Source of the DNA: Saccharopolyspora_C sp047200635
GTDB lineage: Bacteria > Actinomycetota > Actinomycetes > Mycobacteriales > Pseudonocardiaceae
Assembly: GCF_047200635.1 (NCBI RefSeq)
Contig: NZ_JBJZOI010000009.1
Coordinates: 1 to 64,000 of the forward strand
DNA length: 64,000 nt
Direction: 5' to 3'
The notes beneath the pieces were generated by a model. It made no database searches. It worked only from the letters and a program-made list of their open reading frames with translations, and was not told where the DNA came from. Shown piece after piece: positions 25,615 through 37,505 of the stretch (positions are counted from its first letter, which is position 1; every line of letters starts with the position of its first letter). A program made the translations under genes and the position numbers.

Positions 25615-25995
25615 GTGGAGGTCCTCAACAGCCGCGTGATCGTCCGGCCGCTCGACCCCGAGCGCTCCTTGCGCTTCTACCGCGACGTGCTCGGGCTCGC
25701 GATCGCCCGCGAGTTCCCCGGCGGCACCGTGTTCTTCCTCGGGCAGGGCTTCCTCGAGCTGTCCGGCCGGGGGGAGCACGGTCCCAGCCCGGATCAGGCG
25801 TTGTGGCTGCAGGTGCGCGACGTGCGCGCGGAGTTCGACCGCCTCCGGGAGTTCGGCGTGCCCGCCGAGTCCGAGCCGACTCGTCGCCCGTGGGGGCTCG
25901 ACGAGGCCTGGATCGCGGATCCGGACGGCTTGCGCATCGCGCTCGTCGAGATCCCGGAGGGCCACCCGATCCGCTTCGACCAGCGTCCCCGCTGA
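25615..25995 (+). CDS. VOC (glyoxalase/bleomycin-resistance) superfamily protein
   Basis: A 126-residue single VOC domain of paired beta-alpha-beta-beta-beta units. It includes SLRFYRDVLGLAIAREF in the first half and WGLDEAWIADPDGLRIALVEI in the second, with the terminal Glu being a typical metal ligand. Members are small metal-dependent lyases, dioxygenases or drug-binding proteins; no specific role can be given. The GTG at 25615 has a weak TACAAC -10 box just upstream and no ribosome binding site. Confidence 0.82.
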   Translation: MEVLNSRVIVRPLDPERSLRFYRDVLGLAIAREFPGGTVFFLGQGFLELSGRGEHGPSPDQALWLQVRDVRAEFDRLREFGVPAESEPTRRPWGLDEAWIADPDGLRIALVEIPEGHPIRFDQRPR

Positions 25996-26104
25996 GCCCG
26001 GCGGGCCCGCCCCCGGAGTTGGGCACTGGGCGCGGGTCGCCACGTGGGACGATGTGGGCTGAACGCGCGCCCCGCGAGGACCCCGAGATCCCAAGGAACA
26101 CCGA

Positions 26105-27958
<1,854 letters not shown>

Positions 27959-28262
27959 CCCCGGAGCGTGCGGTGCCCACCATCGGGCGCCGCACGCCCT
28001 GATCGGGCCGCCATAGCCGTCGCCTATGGCGTGCATCGTGAACCGGTCTGGCCGTGCGCCCGGGCGGTCCCGACCAGGTCGGCTCCCCGCCCGATGTGCT
28101 GCGCGCCGCACCGCCGGGCCCCCTCCGGAGCGCGCGAAACCTCGTTCGCGGCAGTTCGCCGATTAGCATTCGGTCTGCACCGCGGAGCCGCGGAAATCGT
28201 TGCGCCAGTTGCGGTTTTCCCCTCCCGTGCCCGTTTCAAACGCAGCGCTCAGGAGGTAGCAC
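27959..28262 (+). other. Intergenic region between lepA and the sulfatase
   Basis: A 304-base gap holding the lepA terminator at its start and the sulfatase ribosome binding site AGGAGG at its end. The last 100 bases, around CGATTAGCATTCGG (28160-28173), are less GC-rich and probably contain the sulfatase promoter; no clear -10/-35 pair was assigned. Confidence 0.4.
27966..27997 (+). terminator. Terminator after lepA
   Basis: A 13-bp stem (27966-27978 with 27985-27997, one G-T wobble) and a six-base loop, eight bases past the lepA stop. Confidence 0.85.
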
Positions 28263-30623
28263 ATGGGAGCATCCGATGTATCGCGTGAACACCTGCCGAT
28301 TCCGGACGCCCCGCCCCCTTCCGCCACCTCGCTCGACGCCAGGGATCAGGACCCGGCCTTCGTCCCGGCGCCGCCGCTGACTCCTCCGGCCGGTGCGCCG
28401 AACGTGGTGCTCGTGCTCATCGACGACATGGGCTTCGGTGCTTCCAGCTCGTTCGGCGGCCCGTGCCGGATGCCCGCCGCCGAGCGGCTCGCCGACGGCG
28501 GGCTGCGCTACTCCCGCTTCCACGTCACCGCGATCTGCTCCCCGACGCGGCAGGCCCTGCTGACCGGGCGCAACCACCACTCGGTCGGCATGGGCGTCAC
28601 CACCGAGATGTCCAGCGCGGCGCCCGGCTACTGCGGCATCCGACCGCGCAGCGCCGCCACCCTCGGGCAGGTCCTCAGCGGCAACGGCTACAACACGGCC
28701 GCGTTCGGCAAATGGCACCAGACCCCGGCGCGGGACGTCAGCCCGGCCGGGCCCTTCGACCGCTGGCCGACCGGCGAGGGGTTCGAGAAGTTCTACGGCT
28801 TCCTGTGCGCGGAGATGAACCACTGGTACCCGGTGCTCTTCGACGGCACGAACCCGGTCGAGCCGGACCGGAAGCCGGAGGACGGCTACCACCTCTCCGA
28901 GGACCTGGTGGACCAGGCGATCGACTGGGTGCGGACCAGGCACACCTTGAAGCCGGAGACGCCGTTCTTCACCTACCTGCCGTTCGGTGCCACGCACGCG
29001 CCCTACCACGTGCCGCAGGAGTACCGGGACAGGTACCGCGGGGCGTTCGACCACGGCTGGGACCGGCAGCGCGAGATCACCCTGGAGCGCCAGAAGGAGC
29101 TCGGCGTGGTCCCGCAGGACGCGGAGCTGGCGCCGTGGGCCGAAGGCGTGCCGCACTGGGACGAGCTCTCGGAGGAGGAGCAGCGCGCCGCCGCGTCGCT
29201 GATGGAGCTCTACGCGGGCTTCGCCGAGCACACCGATGACCAGGTGGGGCGTTTCGTCGACGCGCTGGACGAACTCGGCGAGCTCGACAACACGATCTTC
29301 ATCTACATCCTCGGGGACAACGGTGCGTCCGCCGAGGGCGGCTTGGGCGGCACGCTCAACGAGCACCGCTTCGCGACCGGGATCCCCGACACCGCCGAGT
29401 TCATCAACGCCAACCGGGACGCCCTCGGCGACGCCACCACCCACGCGCACTACCCGGTCGGCTGGGCGCTGGCGATGAACACCCCGTACCAGTGGACCAA
29501 GCAGGTCGCCTCGCACCTCGGCGGTACCCGGGACGGGATGATCGTGCACTGGCCGCGCGGGATCGAGGAGCGCGGTGCGATCCGCGACCAGTGGCACCAC
29601 GTGATCGACGTGATGCCGACGATCCTGGAGGCAGCCGGCATCCCGCATCCGAACTCGGTGCAGGGCGTGTCGCAGCAGCCGATCGAGGGCACCAGCATGC
29701 TCTACAGCTTCAACGACGCCCAGGCGCCCGACCGGCACCGCGTGCAGTACTTCGAGATGGTCGGCAACCGCGGGATCTACCACGACGGGTGGATGGCGGT
29801 GACCCGGCACGGGACGCCGTGGGAGATGGTGCAGGACGGCACCCGCCGGTCCTTCGACGACGACCGCTGGGAGCTCTACGACACCAACGTGGACTGGACC
29901 CAGGCCCGCGACATCGCCGCCGAGCACCCGGGCAAGCTGCGCGAACTGCAGCAGCTGTTCCTGGTGGAGGCGGCCAAGCACCAGGTGTTCCCGCTGGACG
30001 ACAGGATGACGGAGCGGGAGAACCCGAAGGAGGCCGGTCGGCTCGACCTGTTCGGCGACCGCCGGACGATCACCTTCCACGCCGGGGCGAAGCGGCTCAC
30101 CGAGGAGACCGCGCCGAACGTGAAGAACCGCTCGCACGTGATCACCGCACTGGTCGAGGTGCCCGAGGGCGGGGCCGGCGGCGTGGTCGTGGCCCAGGGC
30201 GGGCGCTTCGGAGGCTGGTCGCTGTACTTCCACGAGGGGCGGCCCAGCTACGCCTACAACTACTTCGGCATCGAGATCTACAAGATCACCGGAGAGCGGC
30301 TGGCGGCCGGTGAGCACGAGGTGCGGCTCGATTTCGGCTACGACGGTGGCGGGGTCGGCAAGGGCGGCGAGGCGCGGCTGATCGTCGACGGCGCCGAGGT
30401 CACCTCGGGCCGGATCGAGGCGACGATCCCGTACTACTTCGCCTTCGACGAAACCTTCGACGTGGGTGTGGACCGGGCGTCCCCGGTGGTGGACGACTAC
30501 GCGCCGGTGGACAACGCCTTCACCGGTCGGTTGCGGTCGGTCCGCTTCGACCTGGGCGACGACCTGGCCAGCGATCTGGAGTCCGATGCGGGGCGGGAGC
30601 GCTTCCGCGCAGCGCACGACTGA
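28263..30623 (+). CDS. Arylsulfatase (formylglycine-dependent, type I sulfatase)
   Basis: A 786-residue hydrolase of sulfate esters. Cys92 in ICSPTRQALLTGR is the CxPxR site that a formylglycine-generating enzyme must convert. Metal ligands appear in VLIDDMGFG (Asp54, Asp55) and in LGDNGAS; GKWHQ supplies active-site Lys and His. The C-terminal 170 residues form a beta-sandwich with GYDGGGVGKGG, as in AtsA-type enzymes. No signal peptide is visible, so it is probably cytoplasmic. The ATG follows AGGAGG. A LysR gene follows in the same direction; no formylglycine-generating enzyme gene is in the window. Confidence 0.93.
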   Translation: MGASDVSREHLPIPDAPPPSATSLDARDQDPAFVPAPPLTPPAGAPNVVLVLIDDMGFGASSSFGGPCRMPAAERLADGGLRYSRFHVTAICSPTRQALLTGRNHHSVGMGVTTEMSSAAPGYCGIRPRSAATLGQVLSGNGYNTAAFGKWHQTPARDVSPAGPFDRWPTGEGFEKFYGFLCAEMNHWYPVLFDGTNPVEPDRKPEDGYHLSEDLVDQAIDWVRTRHTLKPETPFFTYLPFGATHAPYHVPQEYRDRYRGAFDHGWDRQREITLERQKELGVVPQDAELAPWAEGVPHWDELSEEEQRAAASLMELYAGFAEHTDDQVGRFVDALDELGELDNTIFIYILGDNGASAEGGLGGTLNEHRFATGIPDTAEFINANRDALGDATTHAHYPVGWALAMNTPYQWTKQVASHLGGTRDGMIVHWPRGIEERGAIRDQWHHVIDVMPTILEAAGIPHPNSVQGVSQQPIEGTSMLYSFNDAQAPDRHRVQYFEMVGNRGIYHDGWMAVTRHGTPWEMVQDGTRRSFDDDRWELYDTNVDWTQARDIAAEHPGKLRELQQLFLVEAAKHQVFPLDDRMTERENPKEAGRLDLFGDRRTITFHAGAKRLTEETAPNVKNRSHVITALVEVPEGGAGGVVVAQGGRFGGWSLYFHEGRPSYAYNYFGIEIYKITGERLAAGEHEVRLDFGYDGGGVGKGGEARLIVDGAEVTSGRIEATIPYYFAFDETFDVGVDRASPVVDDYAPVDNAFTGRLRSVRFDLGDDLASDLESDAGRERFRAAHD

Positions 30624-30707
30624 TCCGCTGCCCGGTCCGGCGGACGTTCGCCGGACCGGGCACACCGCCCGCGGCGATTACGGTGGCCCGGACGGGAAGG
30701 AGGCGGT

Positions 30708-31598
30708 GTGGAGCGTCGAGAGGTCGAGTACTTCCTCGCCATCGCCGAGCAGGGCAGCTTCACCGGCGCGGCCAAGGCGCTGCGCGTCGCGCAACCGTCG
30801 CTGTCCGCCGCGATCGGGCAGTTGGAGAACCGCCTGGGTGGCAAGCTGTTCCACCGGCTTCCGCACGGCGTGCGCCTGACCCCGGCGGGGGAGGCGCTGC
30901 TCGAACCCGCACGCCAAGTGGTGCGGGACCTGAGCACCGCGCGGGACTCGGTGCGACAGGTGCTCGGCCTGACCGCGGGCCGGCTGGACATCGTGGCCCA
31001 GACGACGCTCGCGGTGGACCCGTTGGCCAGGCTGATCGGTGACTTCCTCCGGCACCACCCGCAGGTCGACGTCCGGGTGGTCGACCAGGAGCTGGGCAGG
31101 ACCGCGACCGGTAGCGTCCGGACCGGTGAGTGCGAGCTCGGCGTGGTCGACGCCAGCACCGATCCGGAGGGCATGGACGGCGTCCTGCTCGCCGGACGGC
31201 AGATCTACGCCGTGCTGCCTCCCGGCGAGCACGCCCAGAAGCGGATCGGGTTGTCCGAACTGGCCGCCCGGGATTTCGTCGCCACTCCGGAGGGCACGGC
31301 GACCCGCGCGGTCATCGAGGACGTGGTGGCCGCCAGAGGGCTCCGGCCGAAGGTGTCGGTGGAGACAGCGCACCTGGCGATGGTCGTCCCGCTGGTGCTG
31401 GCCGGCGCGGGCGTCACCCTGTTGCCGGAATCGATGGCGGTGGGCGCGTCCCGGGAGGGTGCGACGGTCCTCCCGCTGCGCCCGAAGGTGGTGCGTGCCA
31501 GCCGGTTGCTCTGGCGTCCCGGCCCGCTCTCACCCGCCGCCACCCGCTTCATCGAACTCGTCTCGAAGACGGCCGTGCCACCGCGGCACCGCCGGTGA
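30708..31598 (+). CDS. LysR-family transcriptional regulator
   Basis: A 296-residue LysR regulator: a winged helix-turn-helix in residues 1-60 (FLAIAEQGSFTGAAKALRVAQPSLSAAIGQLE region) and a periplasmic-binding-protein-like effector domain from about 90. The GTG follows AAGGAGG (30697-30703). It starts 84 bases after the sulfatase and may control it, though LysR regulators more often sit divergent to their target. Effector unknown. Confidence 0.9.
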   Translation: MERREVEYFLAIAEQGSFTGAAKALRVAQPSLSAAIGQLENRLGGKLFHRLPHGVRLTPAGEALLEPARQVVRDLSTARDSVRQVLGLTAGRLDIVAQTTLAVDPLARLIGDFLRHHPQVDVRVVDQELGRTATGSVRTGECELGVVDASTDPEGMDGVLLAGRQIYAVLPPGEHAQKRIGLSELAARDFVATPEGTATRAVIEDVVAARGLRPKVSVETAHLAMVVPLVLAGAGVTLLPESMAVGASREGATVLPLRPKVVRASRLLWRPGPLSPAATRFIELVSKTAVPPRHRR

Positions 31599-31602
31599 AC
31601 GC

Positions 31603-31627
31603 GGTTCCCGAAGCGACTCCGGGAACC
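31603..31627. terminator. Hairpin between the LysR gene and ramB
   Basis: GGTTCCCG (31603-31610) pairs with CGGGAACC (31620-31627) around nine bases, in the 45-base gap between converging genes. Confidence 0.75.
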
Positions 31628-31643
31628 CGGCTCACTCCGGGGC

Positions 31644-33104
31644 TCAGTGGGATTCCAGGAAGGCGTACACGTCCGCCTCGTCCACCCCGGGGAAGGTGCC
31701 CGACGGCAGCGCGGAGAGCACGTGCGAGTGCGCCCGGGCCGACGGCCAGACCATTCCCTGCCACCGGTTCGACAGCTCCGTCGGTGGTCGCTGGCAGCAC
31801 TCTCCGTTCGGGCAGCGGGACTTCGAGTGGTTCGTCGTCTCGCGCCCCCGGAACCAGCGGGATTCCGCGTAGGGGACGCCGAGCGTGATGGCGAAGTCCC
31901 GGCCGCGGTTGGGATCGACGTGCGCGACGCACCAGTGGGTCGCTCCCGGTTTGTCCGTGTACTGGTAGTGCGTCGAGTACCGATCCGGTGAGGCGAACAC
32001 CATCCTCCCGGCCCAGTGCCGGCACATTCGCTGCCCCTCGATGGCGCCCGCCGGGTCGGTGGGGAAGACCAGGCCGTCGTTCTCGTAGGCCTTGTAGATG
32101 ATCCCGGTCTCGTCGTTGCGGACGAAGTGGCACACCAGGTCCAGGTACTCCGTGGCGAGGTTGGTGAACCGGTGCGCGGCCATCTCGTAGGAGACGGAGA
32201 ACACGTCGCGGAGGTCCTCGACGGCCAGATCGCGTTCTGCCTTCGCCTGCTGCAGGTAGCTGACCGCGGCCTGCTCGGGCATGAGCACGGCAGCCGCGAA
32301 GTAGTTCGCCTCGACCCGCTGGCGCAGGAAGTCCGCGAAGTCCCGGGGCTGGTCGTGGCCCAGGGTCAGGTGGCCGAGCGTCTGGAGCAGGATGGTCCGG
32401 GGGCTGTGCATGCCCAGCGACTCCCGCCGCAGGAAGATCCGGCTGTTGCGCAGGTCGGTGATCGAGCGCACCGATCGCGGCAGATCGGTGACGAACCGCA
32501 GCCCGTAGCCCATGTGCGTGGCGATGGACTGGATGACGCCCTCGGACAGCGCTCCGCCGTGATAACCGACCCGTTCGAGGATGCCGGAGGCGGCCTTCTC
32601 GATCTCCGGGAAGTAGTTGCCGTGCTCGCGCATCATCCGGCGCAGCTCGGCGTTCGCCTTGCGCGCCTCCTCCGGAGTGGCGACCTGCTTGGTCTCGCGC
32701 CGCTTCAGCTCCTGGTAGAGGGCGAGGACGTGCTCCAGCGCCTCGGTGGGAACCCGCTTGCCCACCTTGAGCGGGGGCACGTCGAGCCGCTGGTACAGCG
32801 GGTCGAGCTGCGCCTGCTCGACGGCGATCTCCAGCTCCGCGCGGCGGTTCGGCGGCTTCTTCGACAGCAGCTCGTCCACCGAGCTGCCCAGCGCCTCGGC
32901 CAGGGCGCGCAGCAGCGAGAGCTTCGGCTCGCGGTGTCCGTTCTCCAGCAAGGAGAGCTGGGAGGGGGCGCGCCCCACCTTCTCGCCGAGCTCCACCAGG
33001 GTGAGCCCGGCGGCGCGGCGGAGGTGGCGCAACCGCTGACCGAAGACCAGGAGGTCTTGGTCGTTGGAAAAATTGCGGTCTTCTTCGGTGGCGAACTCGG
33101 GCAT
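31644..33104 (-). CDS. ramB: RamB-like regulator of acetate/glyoxylate metabolism
   Basis: A 486-residue regulator: an XRE helix-turn-helix (about 20-75, VFGQRLRHLRRAAGLTLVEL onward), an IrrE/ImmA-like middle with a degenerate metal motif (HLTLGH in place of HExxH), and a cysteine-rich C-terminal domain with CPNGECC. This is the architecture of RamB of Corynebacterium and Mycobacterium, which represses or activates aceA and other acetate genes. The divergent aceA start is 119 bases away, supporting the call. The ATG at 33104 was chosen because upstream sequence is AT-rich promoter DNA. Confidence 0.92.
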   Translation of the reverse strand: MPEFATEEDRNFSNDQDLLVFGQRLRHLRRAAGLTLVELGEKVGRAPSQLSLLENGHREPKLSLLRALAEALGSSVDELLSKKPPNRRAELEIAVEQAQLDPLYQRLDVPPLKVGKRVPTEALEHVLALYQELKRRETKQVATPEEARKANAELRRMMREHGNYFPEIEKAASGILERVGYHGGALSEGVIQSIATHMGYGLRFVTDLPRSVRSITDLRNSRIFLRRESLGMHSPRTILLQTLGHLTLGHDQPRDFADFLRQRVEANYFAAAVLMPEQAAVSYLQQAKAERDLAVEDLRDVFSVSYEMAAHRFTNLATEYLDLVCHFVRNDETGIIYKAYENDGLVFPTDPAGAIEGQRMCRHWAGRMVFASPDRYSTHYQYTDKPGATHWCVAHVDPNRGRDFAITLGVPYAESRWFRGRETTNHSKSRCPNGECCQRPPTELSNRWQGMVWPSARAHSHVLSALPSGTFPGVDEADVYAFLESH

Positions 33105-33223
33105 GGCGTTGATGCTAGCAGAAAAAACGACGAAGTTTCCCTTGATTTTTCTCGGAACTGGCTGGTTCCGGAGCAACACTGGGTTCAGCAACGCCGCACC
33201 GAACAGCCCGAGAGGGGAAGACC
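33105..33223. promoter_or_regulatory. Shared ramB/aceA control region
   Basis: The 119 bases between divergent ramB and aceA contain an unusually A/T-rich core (AGAAAAAACGACGAAGTTTC and TTGATTTTTCTCGG, 33119-33154). RamB sites in Corynebacterium are built around AAAGTTTGCAAA; the GAAGTTTCC here is a partial match. GAGGGGAAG before 33224 is the aceA ribosome binding site. Confidence 0.55.
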
Positions 33224-34546
<1,323 letters not shown>

Positions 34547-34554
34547 CCCGAGCT

Positions 34555-34577
34555 GGTCCGGTGCCGAGCACCGGACC
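34555..34577 (+). terminator. Terminator after aceA
   Basis: GGTCCGGTG and CACCGGACC form nine perfect pairs around the loop CCGAG, nine bases past the stop codon. Confidence 0.8.
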
Positions 34578-34703
34578 CGGCGGGGTGGCCCCGGTAGCCC
34601 GGGGCGCCTCGCGACCCGGCGGAGACGCGCTCCCCTTCGGAGCGCTCCCCGGAAACGCACCAGCGGCCCTGTGGCGGGGTGTGCACGATCGCGGTGGTGC
34701 GGG

Positions 34704-34737
34704 TGGGCGGGAATCCCCTGATGGGGGTTCCCGCCCA
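34704..34737 (+). terminator. Second hairpin downstream of aceA
   Basis: TGGGCGGGAA pairs with TTCCCGCCCA, with four further inner C-G pairs; CTTCTTCG follows on the plus strand. Confidence 0.65.
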
Positions 34738-34846
34738 CTTCTTCGTCACACCTTCCGGTGAGAGGTGCATCAGGACGGCCTCGTCGGTCCTCTTCATCGC
34801 AGAACGGTTCCGCGGCGGTGCGGGACACGAGCGGAAGGGGACGACG

Positions 34847-35413
34847 ATGATGCGCATCGAGGCGGGGACGGGACGGCCGTTCCACACCCAGGACCTGGCG
34901 GGCTGGCCGGACGACGGCCGCCGGTACGAGCTGATCGACGGTGAGCTGATGGTGAGCCCGGTGCCGGGCTGGCCGCACCAGGCCGCGGTGGTGGAGCTGG
35001 CCTCGCAGCTGCACATCGCCTGCACCTCGGAGTACCGCGTGCTTCCGGCGCCGTTCGCGGTGCGGCCGGACCCCTTCACCGAGCTGAAGCCGGACCTCCT
35101 GGTCGCGCGGCACGACGACCTCACGCTGCGGGATCTGCCCGCCGCGCCGGTGCTCGCGGTCGAGGTGGTCTCGGCGGGCAGCAGGCTCAAGGACACGACG
35201 TTGAAGAAGGCCGTCTACGCGCGGCTGGGCGTGCGGTTCTTCTGGCTGGTCGATCCGGACCTGGAGGAACCGGGGATCGCGGCCTGGGAACTGGTCGGCG
35301 GGTCCGGGTACCAGCGCGTCGCCCGGGTGCGCGACGACGAGGTGTTCGAGGTCGATCGCCCGTTCCCGGTCAAGCTCACCCCGGCGGACCTCGTGGCGGG
35401 GCTGCGGCCGTGA
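34847..35413 (+). CDS. Uma2-family (DUF820) putative endonuclease
   Basis: A 188-residue protein of the PD-(D/E)xK nuclease-fold Uma2 family. It has RRYELIDGELMV near the N-terminus, ELKPDLLVAR with the active-site Asp, and VLAVEVVSAGS followed by Lys residues in the core. Uma2 proteins often occur in many copies in actinomycetes and cyanobacteria; their role is not settled. The first of two adjacent ATGs was used; GGAAGGGG lies upstream. Confidence 0.85.
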   Translation: MMRIEAGTGRPFHTQDLAGWPDDGRRYELIDGELMVSPVPGWPHQAAVVELASQLHIACTSEYRVLPAPFAVRPDPFTELKPDLLVARHDDLTLRDLPAAPVLAVEVVSAGSRLKDTTLKKAVYARLGVRFFWLVDPDLEEPGIAAWELVGGSGYQRVARVRDDEVFEVDRPFPVKLTPADLVAGLRP

Positions 35414-35748
35414 GAGGGGCCCCGGTCCGGGCAGGCGATGGCCGGTCCGGGGATCCCGTCCGGCCCTCGTGATCCGGTGCCGCGCCGGGCTTCCGGCCGG
35501 AGCGGTGGGGCGTTCGGGATTGGCGGGCCCGTGGAGCGCGGTTCGCGGCCGGGTGCCTGCCACCTGATGTCGGGTCCCCCGGCGTGCCCGGGTCTCGTGA
35601 CGCGGGTCTTCGGAGGTGGGCCGGGCGGCGGGTCCCGGGGGAACTCGGCCTGAGGGGGAAGCCGCCGGGTGCGGTCCTCGCCGCGAGGCCGTCTGCGGGG
35701 AAGGGGCGCTCCTCGCGGGCGCGGGTGGCCGGAACTAGGGTCGGAGGC
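35414..35748 (+). other. Intergenic region between Uma2 and nitronate monooxygenase genes
   Basis: A 335-base, very GC-rich gap. An imperfect hairpin near 35419-35457 may end the Uma2 transcript. TAGGGT at 35736-35741 is a good -10 box seven bases before the next ATG. No coding potential seen. Confidence 0.45.
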
Positions 35749-36801
35749 ATGATCGAGCAGCGGAGTGCTCCGGTGATCGCGGCTCCGATGGCGGGTGGGG
35801 TCTCCACCCCCGAGCTGGTCGCGGCCGTGGGTGGTGCGGGCGGATTCGGCTTCCTCGCGGCGGGTTATCTCGCCGAGGACGACCTGACCGGGCAGATCCG
35901 GCGGGTCCGGGAGCTCAGCGCGGAGCCCTTCGGGGTGAACCTCTTCGTCCCGGGACCGAGGTGCGAGGACGATCTCGCCGACTACCGGGCGCGGGTGGAG
36001 GCCGAGGCCGCGCGTCACGGCGTGCAGGCCGGTTCCGGCCACTGGGACGACGACCACTACCAGGCGAAGGTCGAGCTGGTGATCGCCGAGCGGGTACCGG
36101 TGGTGTCGTTCACCTTCGGCTGCCCGGAACCGTCCACGGTGGGCCGGTTGCACGAGGCCGGGATCGAGGTGGTCTGCACGGTCACCACGCCCGAGGAGGC
36201 GCGGCGGGCGGCGGCGGCCGGGGCGGACCTGCTGTCCGTGCAGGGCTCCGAAGCGGGCGGGCACCGGGCGGTGTTCGAGGACGACGAGGAGTCCGCGGCC
36301 GGTGGCGAGCTGTTCGGCGTGCTCGGCGCGCTGCGCGTGATCGCCGGGGCGGTGGACCTCCCGCTGATCGCGGCGGGCGGCATCGTCTCCGGTGCGGATC
36401 TGGCCGCGGTGCTGGCGGCCGGGGCGGTGGCCGGGCAGCTCGGCACGGCCTTCCTGCGCTCGGACGAGGCGGGCACCGCGCCGACCCAGCGCGCGGAACT
36501 CGCGGCGGGCACCCGGGACACCGCGATCACGCGGGCGTTCAGCGGGCGCCCGGCGCGGGGCCTGGTGAACCGCTTCCTGCGCGAGCACGGCCCGCACGCC
36601 CCCGCCGCGTACCCGCAGCTGCACCACCTCACGAAACCGGTGCGGGGTGCGGCGGGCCGCGCCGGCGATCCCGAGGCGATGTCGCTGTGGGCCGGACAGA
36701 CCTACGCGCAGGCGACGAGCGGCCCGGCCGCCGAGGTGGTCCGGTCGGTCGTCGAGCAGGCCCGCGCGGCGCTCGCCGCCGCCCGCGATCGGCTGGGGTG
36801 A
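35749..36801 (+). CDS. Nitronate monooxygenase (NPD-like flavoprotein)
   Basis: A 350-residue FMN-dependent TIM-barrel enzyme that oxidises nitronates such as propionate-3-nitronate. Conserved blocks are PMAGGVSTPELVAAVGGAGG at the N-terminus, GSEAGGHR with the catalytic His, PLIAAGGIVSGADLAA, and GTAFLRSDEA (phosphate binding). The ATG at 35749 follows GGAGG and a TAGGGT box; upstream in-frame sequence is non-coding in character. Confidence 0.93.
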   Translation: MIEQRSAPVIAAPMAGGVSTPELVAAVGGAGGFGFLAAGYLAEDDLTGQIRRVRELSAEPFGVNLFVPGPRCEDDLADYRARVEAEAARHGVQAGSGHWDDDHYQAKVELVIAERVPVVSFTFGCPEPSTVGRLHEAGIEVVCTVTTPEEARRAAAAGADLLSVQGSEAGGHRAVFEDDEESAAGGELFGVLGALRVIAGAVDLPLIAAGGIVSGADLAAVLAAGAVAGQLGTAFLRSDEAGTAPTQRAELAAGTRDTAITRAFSGRPARGLVNRFLREHGPHAPAAYPQLHHLTKPVRGAAGRAGDPEAMSLWAGQTYAQATSGPAAEVVRSVVEQARAALAAARDRLG

Positions 36802-36863
36802 GCTCGCCCCGTGCTCGCGGACCGGGCGCGGTGCCCGGGCGGCGGCGTACGTAGATTGGCCCC

Positions 36864-37505
36864 GTGAGCCAGGTGGAGTCGGTGAACGTCGCGGTGCTGC
36901 GCAGCGGTGCGTGGACCGGCCGGATGGGCAGTTCGGGGATCGACAAGCGACCGGTGCCGGGCAAGGTCCTGTTCACCGAGAGCGGCGTGCGGGGCGATCA
37001 GGTGATCGACCGCGAGCACCACGGTGCCTGGTACCAGGCGGCCTACGCCTTCGACGTCGAGGACCTGCGGTTCTGGTCGGCGGAGCTGGGCAAGGACCTG
37101 GTGCCGGGCAACGCGGGGGAGAACCTGAGCCTGGCCGGGTGTGACTCCAGCGCCGCGCTGGTCGGCGCGCGCTGGCGCGTCGGTGGCGCGGTGCTGCGGG
37201 TGACGGGACCGCGCACTCCGTGCCGGGTGTTCGCCGGGTTCTGGGACGTCCGCGGTCTGGTGAAGCGGTTCGCCGCGGTCGGCCGCCCCGGTGCCTACTT
37301 CGCGGTGGAGCAGCCGGGGGAGATCGCGGCGGGTGACCGGGTGGAGGTGCTGAGCGAGCCCGGGCACTCGGTGACGGTCGCGGACGTGCTCGCGCTGGGC
37401 ATGGGGGATCGGGACCGTCGCGAGCACGTCGCCGGGGCCGCTGACGACCTCCCCGAGAAGTGGCGGGTCTCGCTCGGGCTCGCCGAGCGGGACGTGACGC
37501 GCTGA
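36864..37505 (+). CDS. MOSC-domain protein
   Basis: A 213-residue beta-rich MOSC protein. MOSC domains are found in molybdenum-cofactor sulfurases and in YiiM-type enzymes that reduce N-hydroxylated compounds. It has GDQVIDREHHG, GNAGENLSL and TGPRTPCRVFAGF, with the single conserved Cys near residue 118. The YiiM-like layout suggests Moco binding. GTG is six bases after TAGATT (36852-36857), so it is probably leaderless. Confidence 0.88.
   Translation: MSQVESVNVAVLRSGAWTGRMGSSGIDKRPVPGKVLFTESGVRGDQVIDREHHGAWYQAAYAFDVEDLRFWSAELGKDLVPGNAGENLSLAGCDSSAALVGARWRVGGAVLRVTGPRTPCRVFAGFWDVRGLVKRFAAVGRPGAYFAVEQPGEIAAGDRVEVLSEPGHSVTVADVLALGMGDRDRREHVAGAADDLPEKWRVSLGLAERDVTR

Larger units (their letters stand above)
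34547..34846 (+). other. Intergenic region with two hairpins after aceA
   Basis: Three hundred bases without a gene. A 9-bp perfect hairpin (34555-34563/34569-34577) follows the aceA stop and is the likely terminator. A second long hairpin (34704-34713/34728-34737, with an inner CCCC/GGGG) precedes the Uma2 gene. Confidence 0.6.

Noticed and set aside
31644..33104. Reading the ramB gene as an active IrrE/ImmA metalloprotease
   Set aside because: The HExxH motif is degenerate (HLTLGH), so proteolysis is unlikely; RamB-type regulator fits better with aceA next to it.
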